Assembly: GCA_030049955.1 (NCBI GenBank)
Contig: JASIJX010000299.1
Coordinates: 1-9,845, forward strand
DNA from: Acidobacteriaceae bacterium
Lineage (GTDB): Bacteria; Acidobacteriota; Terriglobia; Terriglobales; Acidobacteriaceae
DNA length: 9,845 nucleotides
Direction: 5' to 3'
The position numbers and the translations under genes are program-made. Of the stretch, positions 1 to 5,436 are shown one piece after another (the first letter of the stretch is position 1; each line of letters begins with the position of its first letter). The notes under the pieces are model-generated. The model worked only from the letters and a program-made list of their open reading frames with translations. It did no database searches and had not been told where the DNA came from.

Positions 1-129
1 CTGTCCGGTAGCCTTATCGATTTGGTGGAAGGTGATTCCGGCCTGCGCATTTACCGCCGGGTAAAGCTGCACGCCGAAGGAGACGAGCGAAATCTTGATC
101 TGACCCGACCAAAACGGACGACCAACCAT
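1..129 (-). CDS. ku: Ku protein, N-terminal part (cut by the window edge)
   Basis: The minus strand from 129 gives an open frame of 43 codons that runs off the window. It begins MVGRPFWSGQIKISLVSFGV and continues with a segment containing ITFHQIDKATG. This is the typical start of bacterial Ku: (A/G)RP.WSG.I.x.LV...V.LY, then a FHQ(I/L) motif. Bacterial Ku forms a ring-shaped homodimer that threads onto DNA double-strand ends and recruits the ligase LigD for non-homologous end joining. The start is well supported: GGAGG at 135-139 lies 5 nt upstream of ATG at 127-129. An ATG 5 nt further upstream (132-134) is followed at once by TGA, so it cannot be the start. The gene follows tpiA on the same strand after 229 bp. 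No ligD is visible. The family call is from recognition of the first 43 residues only; the rest of the beta-barrel and C-terminal domains cannot be judged. Confidence 0.87.
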   Translation of the reverse strand, partial: MVGRPFWSGQIKISLVSFGVQLYPAVNAQAGITFHQIDKATGQ

Positions 130-301
130 CACATCCTCCCGGGCAGAGATATCATAGCGCCGTCGCAGGTAAAGAATAGGATGCGAATTGCCGCTGCCGC
201 GGCAAGTTTCCGACCTAGCACGCTCTCGGGGCTCGGGTACCCATCCTGGCCGCACGATTTGCGGGATAGGGTGAGAAGGGAATTCGCTTATCGAGCCGCA
301 G
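130..301 (-). promoter_or_regulatory. ku upstream spacer with a 7-bp hairpin
   Basis: This is non-coding DNA between tpiA and ku that should hold the ku promoter if ku is transcribed separately. A perfect hairpin sits at 188-205 (TTGCCGC, loop TGCC, GCGGCAA), about 60 bp before the ku start. Reading toward ku, a TATGAT hexamer lies shortly before the ribosome binding site, but I find no good -35 box at normal spacing. The hairpin could be an operator or an RNA structure; it has no T-tract for termination. The open plus-strand frame here (22-348) has no recognisable protein character, and its first part is antisense to ku. Confidence 0.35.
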
Positions 302-358
302 AACCCGCTAACTTGCCAATTTGCTACGTGCGCTTGAGCGCACGCTAACCCGCTGCTT
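302..358. repeat. Palindromic intergenic repeat, copy A (after tpiA)
   Basis: Copy A of a repeat found again at 5378-5436. It has three quasi-octamers (cccgctaa, cttgccaa, tttgctac), a perfect 7-bp hairpin (CGTGCGC at 327-333, loop TTGA, GCGCACG at 338-344), then gctaaccc and a few bases up to the tpiA stop codon. The stem is identical in the two copies while the loop differs (TTGA against GCCCA). The stem ends 14 nt from the stop codon in both copies. It lacks a T-tract, so it does not look like a classical intrinsic terminator. It may be a REP-like element, an mRNA 3'-end stabiliser or both. Confidence 0.7.
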
Positions 359-1111
359 TCAATACTTCACAATCGCCGCAAACGAGTCCGCCTTCAGGCT
401 CGCTCCGCCCACCAGTGCGCCGTCAATCTCCTCCTGACCGATCAGCGCCGAAGCATTCTCCGGCTTCACGCTGCCGCCATAAAGAATCCGCATCGCCGCC
501 GCAACGTCGGCGCCCAGCAGCTTGGCCACTTCCGCGCGAATGATGCGGTGCGCATCGGCTGCAATCTCCGGCGTCGCCGTCTTGCCCGTCCCGATCGCCC
601 ACACCGGCTCGTAGGCAATCACAATCGGCTTTGCCATCTCCGCGGTAATGCCGGCAAACGCACCCGTCACCTGCGTCTTGAGCACGCTGGCCGTCTTGCC
701 CGCTTCGCGCTCCTCCAGAACCTCGCCCACGCACACCACTGGCACAACGCCATGCTTCAGCGCCGTGTGCAGCTTCTTGTTCACAATCTCGTCGGTCTCG
801 CAGAAATACTGCCGCCGTTCCGAGTGCCCGATCAGCGTATGCGTTCCGCCCACTGCCTGCAGTTGCCCCACCGAGGTCTCGCCCGTGTACGCGCCCTCCT
901 CGGCAAAATAAATGTTCTGCGCGCCCACGGCGACATTCGAACCCTTGCACGCCTCCACCACGCCGGCCAGTAGCACCGGAGAAGGGAACAGCGCAATCTC
1001 ATCCCGCGTATGCCCCTTCACCATCGGCAAAAACGCCTCAACAAACGCCCGCGCCTCAGCCGGCGTCTTATACATCTTCCAATTCGCAGCAATCAATGCT
1101 TTCCGAGCCAT
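359..1111 (-). CDS. tpiA: Triose-phosphate isomerase
   Basis: The 250-residue protein interconverts dihydroxyacetone phosphate and glyceraldehyde-3-phosphate in glycolysis and gluconeogenesis in the cytoplasm. All the expected TIM-barrel motifs are present: AANWKM with Asn10 and catalytic Lys12, IGHSERR with electrophile His96, the AYEPVWAIGTGK stretch with catalytic base Glu168 followed by the mobile loop 6, YGGSV at 211-215 and the phosphate-binding GGAS at 235-238. Length is normal for the family and nothing is missing. The start is supported by AGGAG (1116-1120) four bases before the ATG. It lies downstream of pgk on the same strand, but an intrinsic terminator stands between them, so it probably has a promoter of its own or depends on read-through. 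A palindromic repeat abuts its 3' end. Confidence 0.98.
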   Translation of the reverse strand: MARKALIAANWKMYKTPAEARAFVEAFLPMVKGHTRDEIALFPSPVLLAGVVEACKGSNVAVGAQNIYFAEEGAYTGETSVGQLQAVGGTHTLIGHSERRQYFCETDEIVNKKLHTALKHGVVPVVCVGEVLEEREAGKTASVLKTQVTGAFAGITAEMAKPIVIAYEPVWAIGTGKTATPEIAADAHRIIRAEVAKLLGADVAAAMRILYGGSVKPENASALIGQEEIDGALVGGASLKADSFAAIVKY

Positions 1112-1153
1112 ATTTCTCCTGGTTTCCTCGAATGACTACGATCTTCAACTTCA

Positions 1154-1197
1154 ATTTTATGGGACCGGATTGGCGATCACGGACGTTCTTTGGTCAA
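1154..1197 (-). promoter_or_regulatory. Possible tpiA promoter elements (weak)
   Basis: Between the pgk terminator and tpiA the minus strand carries TTGACC (1192-1197), a good -35-like hexamer that begins inside the terminator's T-tract, and TAAAAT (1154-1159), a -10-like hexamer. The two are too far apart (32 nt) to form one promoter. Seventeen bases after TTGACC is the poor hexamer GCCAAT. Promoter activity is inferred mainly because tpiA follows a strong terminator. Confidence 0.25.
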
Positions 1198-1235
1198 AAG
1201 AAAAACCGCATCCGGCTTAATGCCGGATGCGGTTT
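1196..1235 (-). terminator. Intrinsic terminator of pgk
   Basis: A perfect 14-bp GC-rich inverted repeat is present: AAACCGCATCCGGC at 1203-1216, loop TTAAT, GCCGGATGCGGTTT at 1222-1235. On the minus strand it is followed directly by TTCTTTT, completing a T-tract of about ten bases with one C. It begins 18 nt after the pgk stop codon. Read from the plus strand there is no T-tract, so it acts in the pgk direction. This is the clearest terminator in the window. Confidence 0.93.
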
Positions 1236-1255
1236 CCACTCACCACTGGTCACTA
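1236..1255 (-). repeat. Heptamer-periodic repeat overlapping the pgk stop codon
   Basis: On the minus strand the pgk TAG stop runs straight into AGTGACC AGTGGTG AGTGG, a short run with 7-bp periodicity. The same type of repeat occurs in the spacer upstream of pgk (2488-2511), and a related one precedes the Rid-family gene (3013-3037). Confidence 0.5.
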
Positions 1256-2467
1256 CTTCTCCGTCAGCGCCTCAACTCCCGGCAGCTTCTTGCCTTCAAG
1301 GAATTCGAGCGAAGCCCCGCCGCCCGTCGAAATGTGCGTAATCTGGTCCGCAACGCCGGCCTGGTTAATCGCGCTCACCGAGTCGCCGCCGCCGATGATC
1401 GACGTCGCCAGTCGGTTCGCGGCCACGGCCCGCGCAATCGCGTTCGTGCCCACGGCAAACCGTGCGAACTCGAACACGCCCGCCGGCCCATTCCATACGA
1501 TCGTCTTCGCGGTCGCCACCACGTCCTCAATCGTCTTTACCGTCTTCGGTCCGATGTCCAGCCCCTGCCATTCCTCAGGAAAATGCTTCGACGTGTCCCA
1601 CTCCTGCGTCTGCGCCGCAGCGTCAAACTTATCCGCCAGGATGTTATCTACCGGCAGCATCAGCTTCACGCCCTTGGCCTTCGCTTTTTCGAGCGCGCCC
1701 TTCGCCATGTCGATGCGGTCTTCCTCAACCAGTGATTTGCCAGTCCTCACGCCCAGCGCCCGCTGAAAGGTGTACGCCATGCCGCCCACGATCACCAGCG
1801 TGTCTACCTTGTCGAGCAGGTTCTGGATCACGTCGATCTTGCCCGAAATCTTCGAGCCGCCGATGATCGCGACGAACGGTTTTTCGGGAGCCCCAAGCGC
1901 CTTGCCGAGATAGTTGATCTCTTTCTCCATCAGCAGCCCGGCCACGGCAGGCTTCAGATGATGCGTAATCCCCTCCGTCGAAGCATGCGCGCGGTGTGCC
2001 GCGCCAAAAGCATCGTTCACGTAGATATCGGCAAGCTTCGCCAGCTTCTTGGCAAACTCCGGATCGTTCGCTTCCTCTTCAGCATGAAAGCGCAGATTCT
2101 CGAGCAGCAACACCTGGCCGCCCTCGAGCTGCCGCGCCATCTCTTCGGCAACCTCGCCCACGCAATCGGGCGCAAAGGCCACATTCACGCTTGCGCCCAG
2201 GCGCTTGTCGAGCAGTTCGCGCAGACGGTCCACCACCGGCCGCATCGAGTACTTCGCATTCGGCTTGCCCTTCGGCCGGCCCAGGTGCGACGCCAGAATC
2301 AGTTTGGCCTTGTGCTTGAGCGCGTACTCGATCGTGGGCAGTGTTGCCACAATTCTCGTGTCGTCAGTAATCGTCGAGCCGTCCTCGGTCAACGGCACAT
2401 TAAAGTCCACGCGGATGAACACCCGCTTGTGTGCCAGCTCAATATCGCGAATCGAAAGCTTCGCCAT
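1253..2467 (-). CDS. pgk: Phosphoglycerate kinase
   Basis: The 404-residue enzyme transfers the acyl phosphate of 1,3-bisphosphoglycerate to ADP in glycolysis and works in reverse in gluconeogenesis. Both domains are complete. The N-terminal substrate domain has RVDFNVPL (19-26, Asp21 and Asn23), Arg38, SHLGRPKG (60-67), ENLRFH (123-128) and HRAHAS (158-163). The C-terminal nucleotide domain has GGSKISGKI (203-211), WNGPAGVFE (325-333), the phosphate loop GGGDS (359-363) and TGGGAS (381-386). Length is typical. The start is supported by GGGGAGG (2476-2482) eight bases before the ATG. It is flanked by heptamer-type repeats on both sides and ends in a strong intrinsic terminator, so it is probably the last gene of the gap - Rid - pgk unit. 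Confidence 0.98.
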   Translation of the reverse strand: MAKLSIRDIELAHKRVFIRVDFNVPLTEDGSTITDDTRIVATLPTIEYALKHKAKLILASHLGRPKGKPNAKYSMRPVVDRLRELLDKRLGASVNVAFAPDCVGEVAEEMARQLEGGQVLLLENLRFHAEEEANDPEFAKKLAKLADIYVNDAFGAAHRAHASTEGITHHLKPAVAGLLMEKEINYLGKALGAPEKPFVAIIGGSKISGKIDVIQNLLDKVDTLVIVGGMAYTFQRALGVRTGKSLVEEDRIDMAKGALEKAKAKGVKLMLPVDNILADKFDAAAQTQEWDTSKHFPEEWQGLDIGPKTVKTIEDVVATAKTIVWNGPAGVFEFARFAVGTNAIARAVAANRLATSIIGGGDSVSAINQAGVADQITHISTGGGASLEFLEGKKLPGVEALTEK

Positions 2468-2487
2468 AGAATCTGCCTCCCCAAATT

Positions 2488-2513
2488 TCAGTGATTAGTG
2501 GTCAGTGGTCAGC
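2488..2513. repeat. Heptamer tandem repeat upstream of pgk
   Basis: The plus strand reads AGTGATT AGTGGTC AGTGGTC AGC from about 2490: three 7-bp units, two of them identical. It lies directly upstream of the pgk ribosome binding site. Similar units occur after pgk and before the Rid-family gene. Confidence 0.65.
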
Positions 2514-2540
2514 GGCAAGAGAATTCCAAATCTCCCGTGC

Positions 2541-2577
2541 CCCATCCTTTTCACAGCCTCATCGTGAAAAGGGTGGG
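2541..2577. repeat. 14-bp inverted repeat in the Rid-pgk spacer
   Basis: CCCATCCTTTTCAC (2541-2554) pairs with GTGAAAAGGGTGGG (2564-2577) over 14 bp with a single G-T wobble and a 9-base loop. It stands between the Rid-family gene and pgk. There is no T-tract on either side, so an intrinsic terminator is unlikely. A transcript hairpin that processes or stabilises the mRNA, or a REP-like element, fits better. Confidence 0.7.
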
Positions 2578-2604
2578 AAGCCACCGAAGCGGAATAGCCT
2601 GCGG

Positions 2605-3000
2605 CTAATCCCGCACCGGAACAGCTTCGCTCTCCGGAATCACGGCGTCCATCTCCATCTCAATCCGCCACGCCGGATTCAGCAGTTTGGCCACGACAAC
2701 CATAGTCGCCGCCGGCCGCACCGCGCCGAAGAACTCGCCATGCACGCGTCCCACAGCTTCCCAATCCTCGGCGTGGGTCAAGTACATCCGCGTCCGCACC
2801 ACCTGCTCCATTCGTGCCCCAGCCTTGGCCAGCGCCTCGGCCGCAATCGCAAAGATGCGCCGCGTCTGCCCCGCCGCGTCTTCGTTATCCGCGCCCACCG
2901 GCCCAGTCCCGGCAAGGTAAACAACATTCCCCACGCGCACCGCGCGAGAAAACCCGATGATCGGCTCGTAAGGTGATCCGCCGCTGATATTTGTCCGCAT
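2605..3000 (-). CDS. Rid-family (YjgF/YER057c/UK114) protein, non-canonical
   Basis: A 131-residue, single-domain protein of the Rid superfamily, whose members form trimers with ligand sites at subunit interfaces. Family signs are the opening ISGGSPYEPIIGFSRAVRVG, VVYLAGTGPVG (27-37), the helix around IFAIAAEALAKAGA (49-62), VVRTRMYLT (67-75) and IEMEMDAVIPE (113-123). Canonical RidA hydrolyses reactive enamine/imine intermediates with an arginine in a PARS motif. Here the aligned motif is PAAT (96-99), with Ala98 in place of that arginine. It is therefore likely not a classical imine deaminase, and its ligand is unknown. I leave the gene symbol empty for that reason. The ribosome binding site is weak, but the N-terminus matches the family. 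It lies between gap and pgk on the same strand, 100 bp after gap and 137 bp before pgk, so co-transcription is likely. Confidence 0.92.
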   Translation of the reverse strand: MRTNISGGSPYEPIIGFSRAVRVGNVVYLAGTGPVGADNEDAAGQTRRIFAIAAEALAKAGARMEQVVRTRMYLTHAEDWEAVGRVHGEFFGAVRPAATMVVVAKLLNPAWRIEMEMDAVIPESEAVPVRD

Positions 3001-3012
3001 CGTATCCAGAGC

Positions 3013-3090
3013 TCAAAGTTCAGAGATCAGAAGCAGAGGGAACAGAGCGCCAAGAGAGCTTTCTTGTTCCCTCGGTCCCTTGTTCCCTCG
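3013..3090. repeat. Repeat-rich spacer between gap and the Rid-family gene
   Basis: Two 12-bp copies of CTTGTTCCCTCG lie at 3063-3074 and 3079-3090, a 16-bp period. An inverted partner GAGGGAACA at 3036-3044 can pair with TGTTCCCTC at 3065-3073 (9 bp, 20-base loop) or at 3081-3089. At 3013-3037 runs a degenerate 7-bp periodicity (aagttcag, agatcag, aagcag). No clear T-tract is seen, so the spacer could hold mRNA hairpins rather than a full terminator. Confidence 0.6.
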
Positions 3091-3100
3091 TTTCCTGCCT

Positions 3101-4105
3101 TTACAGTCCCTTCTTCGCCAAAAAGCCAATCAGGTCCACAACGCGGTTCGAGTAGCCCCACTCGTTGTCGTACCAGCTCAGCACTTTCACGCTCTGGCCC
3201 ACCACCTTGGTCAGCGCCGCGTCCACAATCGAGCTGCGCTTGTCGCCCTTAAAGTCCGAGCTCACCAGCTCATGCTCCTCGACGCCCAGGATGCCCTTCA
3301 GGTCGCTTTCGCTTGCCTTTTTCAGCGCCGCATTCACGGCCTTCGCGTCGGTCGTCTTCTCGCTGATGAGGGTCAAATCCACAAGCGAAACGTTCGGCGT
3401 TGGAACGCGGATGGCAAACCCATCCAGCTTGCCTGCAACCTCGGGGATCACCAGCTTCAGCGCCTTGGCCGCGCCCGTCGAGCTGGGAATCATGTTCAGC
3501 GCCGCCGCGCGCGCGCGCCGCAGGTCCTTGTGCGGAAAGTCCAGGATCACCTGGTCGTTGGTGTAGCTGTGGATCGTGGTCATGATGCCGCTCACGATGC
3601 CGAACTCCTTGATCAGCACCTTCACCACTGGCGCCAGACAGTTGGTTGTGCAGCTAGCGTTGGAAATGATGTTGTGCTTCGCCGGATCGTACTTGTCCTG
3701 GTTCACACCCAGTACCAGGGTGATGTCCTCGTTGGTCGCCGGCGCCGAAATGATTACCTTCTTCACCGTCGATCCCAAATGCGCCTTGGCCTGCGCCCCA
3801 TCCGTGAACCGGCCCGTCGACTCCACCACCACCTGCGCGCCCACATCAGCCCACGGCAGCTTGGCCGGATCCTTTTCCGCGTAAACCTTGATCTTCTTGC
3901 CGTCGACGGAAATGTAGTCGTCGCCCGATTCGATCTTGTTGGGCAGGTTGCCCAGGATCGAGTCGTACTTGAGCAGGTGCGCCAGCGTCGCCGGGCTCGT
4001 CAAGTCGTTCACCGCAACAAACTCCACTTCGGGATTGCCGATCGAAGCCCGGAACACGTTCCGCCCAATACGGCCAAAGCCGTTGATTCCAACCTTCACT
4101 GCCAT
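3101..4105 (-). CDS. gap: Glyceraldehyde-3-phosphate dehydrogenase, type I
   Basis: The 334-residue enzyme oxidises and phosphorylates glyceraldehyde-3-phosphate to 1,3-bisphosphoglycerate; it is a cytoplasmic homotetramer. The Rossmann fingerprint [10 protein letters not shown] is at 6-15. Asp34 in VNDL points to NAD rather than NADP as cofactor. The active-site signature NASCTTNCL (149-157) carries the catalytic Cys152, His179 is the general base in TTIHSYT, and the conserved WYDNEWGYS is at 311-319. Length is standard and no residue is missing. The start has AAGGAG (4115-4120) nine bases upstream. It is the first gene of the glycolytic cluster and diverges from the kinase gene at 4470. The 364-bp space between their start codons should carry both promoters. 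Confidence 0.98.
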   Translation of the reverse strand: MAVKVGINGFGRIGRNVFRASIGNPEVEFVAVNDLTSPATLAHLLKYDSILGNLPNKIESGDDYISVDGKKIKVYAEKDPAKLPWADVGAQVVVESTGRFTDGAQAKAHLGSTVKKVIISAPATNEDITLVLGVNQDKYDPAKHNIISNASCTTNCLAPVVKVLIKEFGIVSGIMTTIHSYTNDQVILDFPHKDLRRARAAALNMIPSSTGAAKALKLVIPEVAGKLDGFAIRVPTPNVSLVDLTLISEKTTDAKAVNAALKKASESDLKGILGVEEHELVSSDFKGDKRSSIVDAALTKVVGQSVKVLSWYDNEWGYSNRVVDLIGFLAKKGL

Positions 4106-4140
4106 GAATTGTCTCTCCTTCGTCCCCGGTTGAGGATTGA

Positions 4141-4168
4141 TAATTAGTCGTGTCCTGTGTGTTCAGAA
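4141..4168 (-). promoter_or_regulatory. Candidate gap promoter
   Basis: On the minus strand TTCTGA (4163-4168) and TAATTA (4141-4146) are separated by 16 bases, about 35 bp before the gap start codon. Both hexamers deviate from the sigma-70 consensus. It is the best candidate in an AT-richer stretch between gap and its divergent neighbour, but it is only a sequence-pattern guess. Confidence 0.35.
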
Positions 4169-4352
4169 CCAGCCCAAAAATGATTCCACCAAACTCTTCA
4201 TCGTAACATCCAAGACCCCACGCCCTGCCCCATTCCTTGCCCACGCCTAATTCGACACATCCCACAAATCTGTCTTCCACGCGCACCGCTCGCCGCCGGC
4301 GTGCCGCAGTTGAGTGCGGCCGTATGTCACGGCATGCACACAATTTGCAGCG

Positions 4353-4440
4353 CCTGTGGCCGGTGTGGTATTCCGTTAATTGAAAGCCCGGAACGCCGCT
4401 GCGCTCGCGCTGGTCAATCCGCATTCGCTCCGGCCACAGG
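4353..4440. repeat. Perfect 11-bp long-range inverted repeat before the kinase gene
   Basis: CCTGTGGCCGG (4353-4363) and CCGGCCACAGG (4430-4440) are exact reverse complements separated by 66 bases. The right arm ends 29 bp before the chosen kinase start. Inside, TTCCG (4371-4375) and CGGAA (4389-4393) can form a smaller hairpin. In the transcript this would be a closed stem around a structured insert. It could be a leader RNA structure or a protein-binding site. I do not recognise a known riboswitch or RNA family. Confidence 0.6.
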
Positions 4441-4469
4441 TTCCCCGGGTACGGCAGGTTGTGATCGGC

Positions 4470-5261
4470 ATGAGAAGACGCTCCAGACGCGCTCCCAACA
4501 CATCGGAATCGACAGGCAAGATCGGTCAGGAAATCCCTTCCAACCAGCCCGCTCCGCTGGTCCCGCACTACACCGACGAACTGCCCGCTTCGCGCGCGCA
4601 GCAGAACCAGCCGCGGCCCGAACGTCAGGACCGTCACGACCGTCCCGCGCAACCGCAGCAGCGCGCGCCTCAGTCCGCCCGCACCGACTGGCCCGGACGT
4701 ACGGATTGGAATGATCAGCGCGGCTCCGGCCGTCTCGAGGTCGAAACCCAGCCCGAAACGCCAACCCAGGCTCCGCCCGGGGTCCAGCGCTCGCCCAATG
4801 CGCCCAAGGGATTCGTGGTGCTGGCCATCGGCCTGCCCGGCTCCGGCAAAACCACATGGTTCGGCCGCCGCGGCATCACACCGCTTTCAAGCGACCTCTT
4901 GCGCAACATCCTCTTCGACGACGTAGAAGAGCAGCGCTACCAGGGACTCGTCTTCTCCACGCTGCGCTCGCTCCTGCGCGCCCGCCTCATCGCCAAAATG
5001 CCCATGAATTACGTGGACGCGACCAACCTGTCCATCCACGAGCGCCGCCAGTGGATCAAGATGGCTAAGAGCTTTGGTTACGAGGTGCAGGCCGTCTTTT
5101 TTGATGTACCACTTGAAGTCTGCCTGCAGCGCAATCGCTCCCGCGACCGCAGCGTCAGCGAAGAGGTCATGCGCAAAATGGCTGAAAAACTCAAGCCGCC
5201 GGTATTCGAAGAAGGCTTCGAGAAGATCACTGTAGTGAGGGTGAAGAGCGCCGGCCAATAG
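4470..5261 (+). CDS. P-loop kinase, polynucleotide-kinase-like (AAA_33 type), with disordered N-terminal tail
   Basis: A 263-residue protein in two parts. Residues 1 to about 110 are low-complexity and rich in Arg, Pro and Gln, with TDWPGRTDW near 72-80; they look disordered and basic. Residues 115-263 form a P-loop kinase: Walker A GLPGSGKTT (121-129), SSDLLR with the Asp142-x-x-Arg145 pair, YVDATN (181-186), then VFFDVPLEVCLQRNRSRDR (209-227), whose arginines suit a phosphate lid. The D-x-x-R spacing and the FDVP..V.LQRN strand resemble the kinase domain of T4 polynucleotide kinase and related 5'-OH kinases. The real substrate is unknown and could be a small molecule. The start is uncertain: ATG at 4470 has only a weak upstream AGG, and a TTG at 4380 would add 30 residues and place the inverted repeat inside the gene. 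It diverges from gap and converges on ybiT. Confidence 0.85.
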   Translation: MRRRSRRAPNTSESTGKIGQEIPSNQPAPLVPHYTDELPASRAQQNQPRPERQDRHDRPAQPQQRAPQSARTDWPGRTDWNDQRGSGRLEVETQPETPTQAPPGVQRSPNAPKGFVVLAIGLPGSGKTTWFGRRGITPLSSDLLRNILFDDVEEQRYQGLVFSTLRSLLRARLIAKMPMNYVDATNLSIHERRQWIKMAKSFGYEVQAVFFDVPLEVCLQRNRSRDRSVSEEVMRKMAEKLKPPVFEEGFEKITVVRVKSAGQ

Positions 5262-5285
5262 GAGCGGGACTCACCACCCCGGGTT

Positions 5286-5339
5286 GTCATCCTGAGGCGC
5301 AGCCGAAGGATCCGCGGTTGTCTTGGCATTTGTCATGCC
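5286..5339. repeat. REP-like palindromic element downstream of the kinase gene
   Basis: The stretch opens with GTCATCCTGAGGC and closes its first palindrome with GAAGGATCC at 5305-5313. ATCCT (5289-5293) pairs with AGGAT (5307-5311), with an inner GGC-GCA-GCC hairpin. A second hairpin follows: GGCAT (5325-5329), loop TTGTC, ATGCC (5335-5339). Elements starting GTCATCCTGAG and ending GAAGGATC are, to my knowledge, common dispersed intergenic repeats in Acidobacteriota and other bacteria. It lies between convergent genes and could fold in transcripts of either strand. Confidence 0.6.
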
Positions 5340-5377
5340 GATTCACGCGGCTAAATCTCCGCGGCACCCCCGCCACA

Positions 5378-5436
5378 AAACCCGCTAACCTGCCAACTCG
5401 CTACGTGCGCGCCCAGCGCACGCTAACTTGCTAGCC
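5378..5436. repeat. Palindromic intergenic repeat, copy B (after ybiT)
   Basis: Second copy of the element at 302-358: octamers cccgctaa, cctgccaa, ctcgctac; the same 7-bp stem CGTGCGC (5404-5410) and GCGCACG (5416-5422) with loop GCCCA; then gctaactt and a short run to the ybiT stop codon. The stem ends 14 nt from the stop, exactly as in copy A. Similarity seems to continue up to the stop triplet itself (both end in TCA on the plus strand). Confidence 0.7.

Noticed and set aside
22..348. Plus-strand 108-codon open frame
   Set aside because: It runs antisense to the recognisable ku start and through the palindromic repeat; no protein-like features.
4353..4469. Known riboswitch in the kinase leader
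   Set aside because: No conserved core of a riboswitch class that I can recognise; only the inverted repeat is clear.
3846..4652. Long minus-strand open frame overlapping the gap start and the kinase start, with an HTGHRRCKLCAC stretch
   Set aside because: Its end is a shadow of gap in another frame, its beginning is antisense to the kinase tail, and the Cys/His cluster is isolated. GC-rich DNA easily gives such frames. The middle part (about 4300-4480) has fairly gene-like third-position GC, so it is doubtful rather than impossible.
4301..4714. Plus-strand frame with CSACGRC near its start
   Set aside because: It overlaps the kinase gene in a different frame for most of its length and shows no family resemblance; the two-cysteine pair alone is not evidence.
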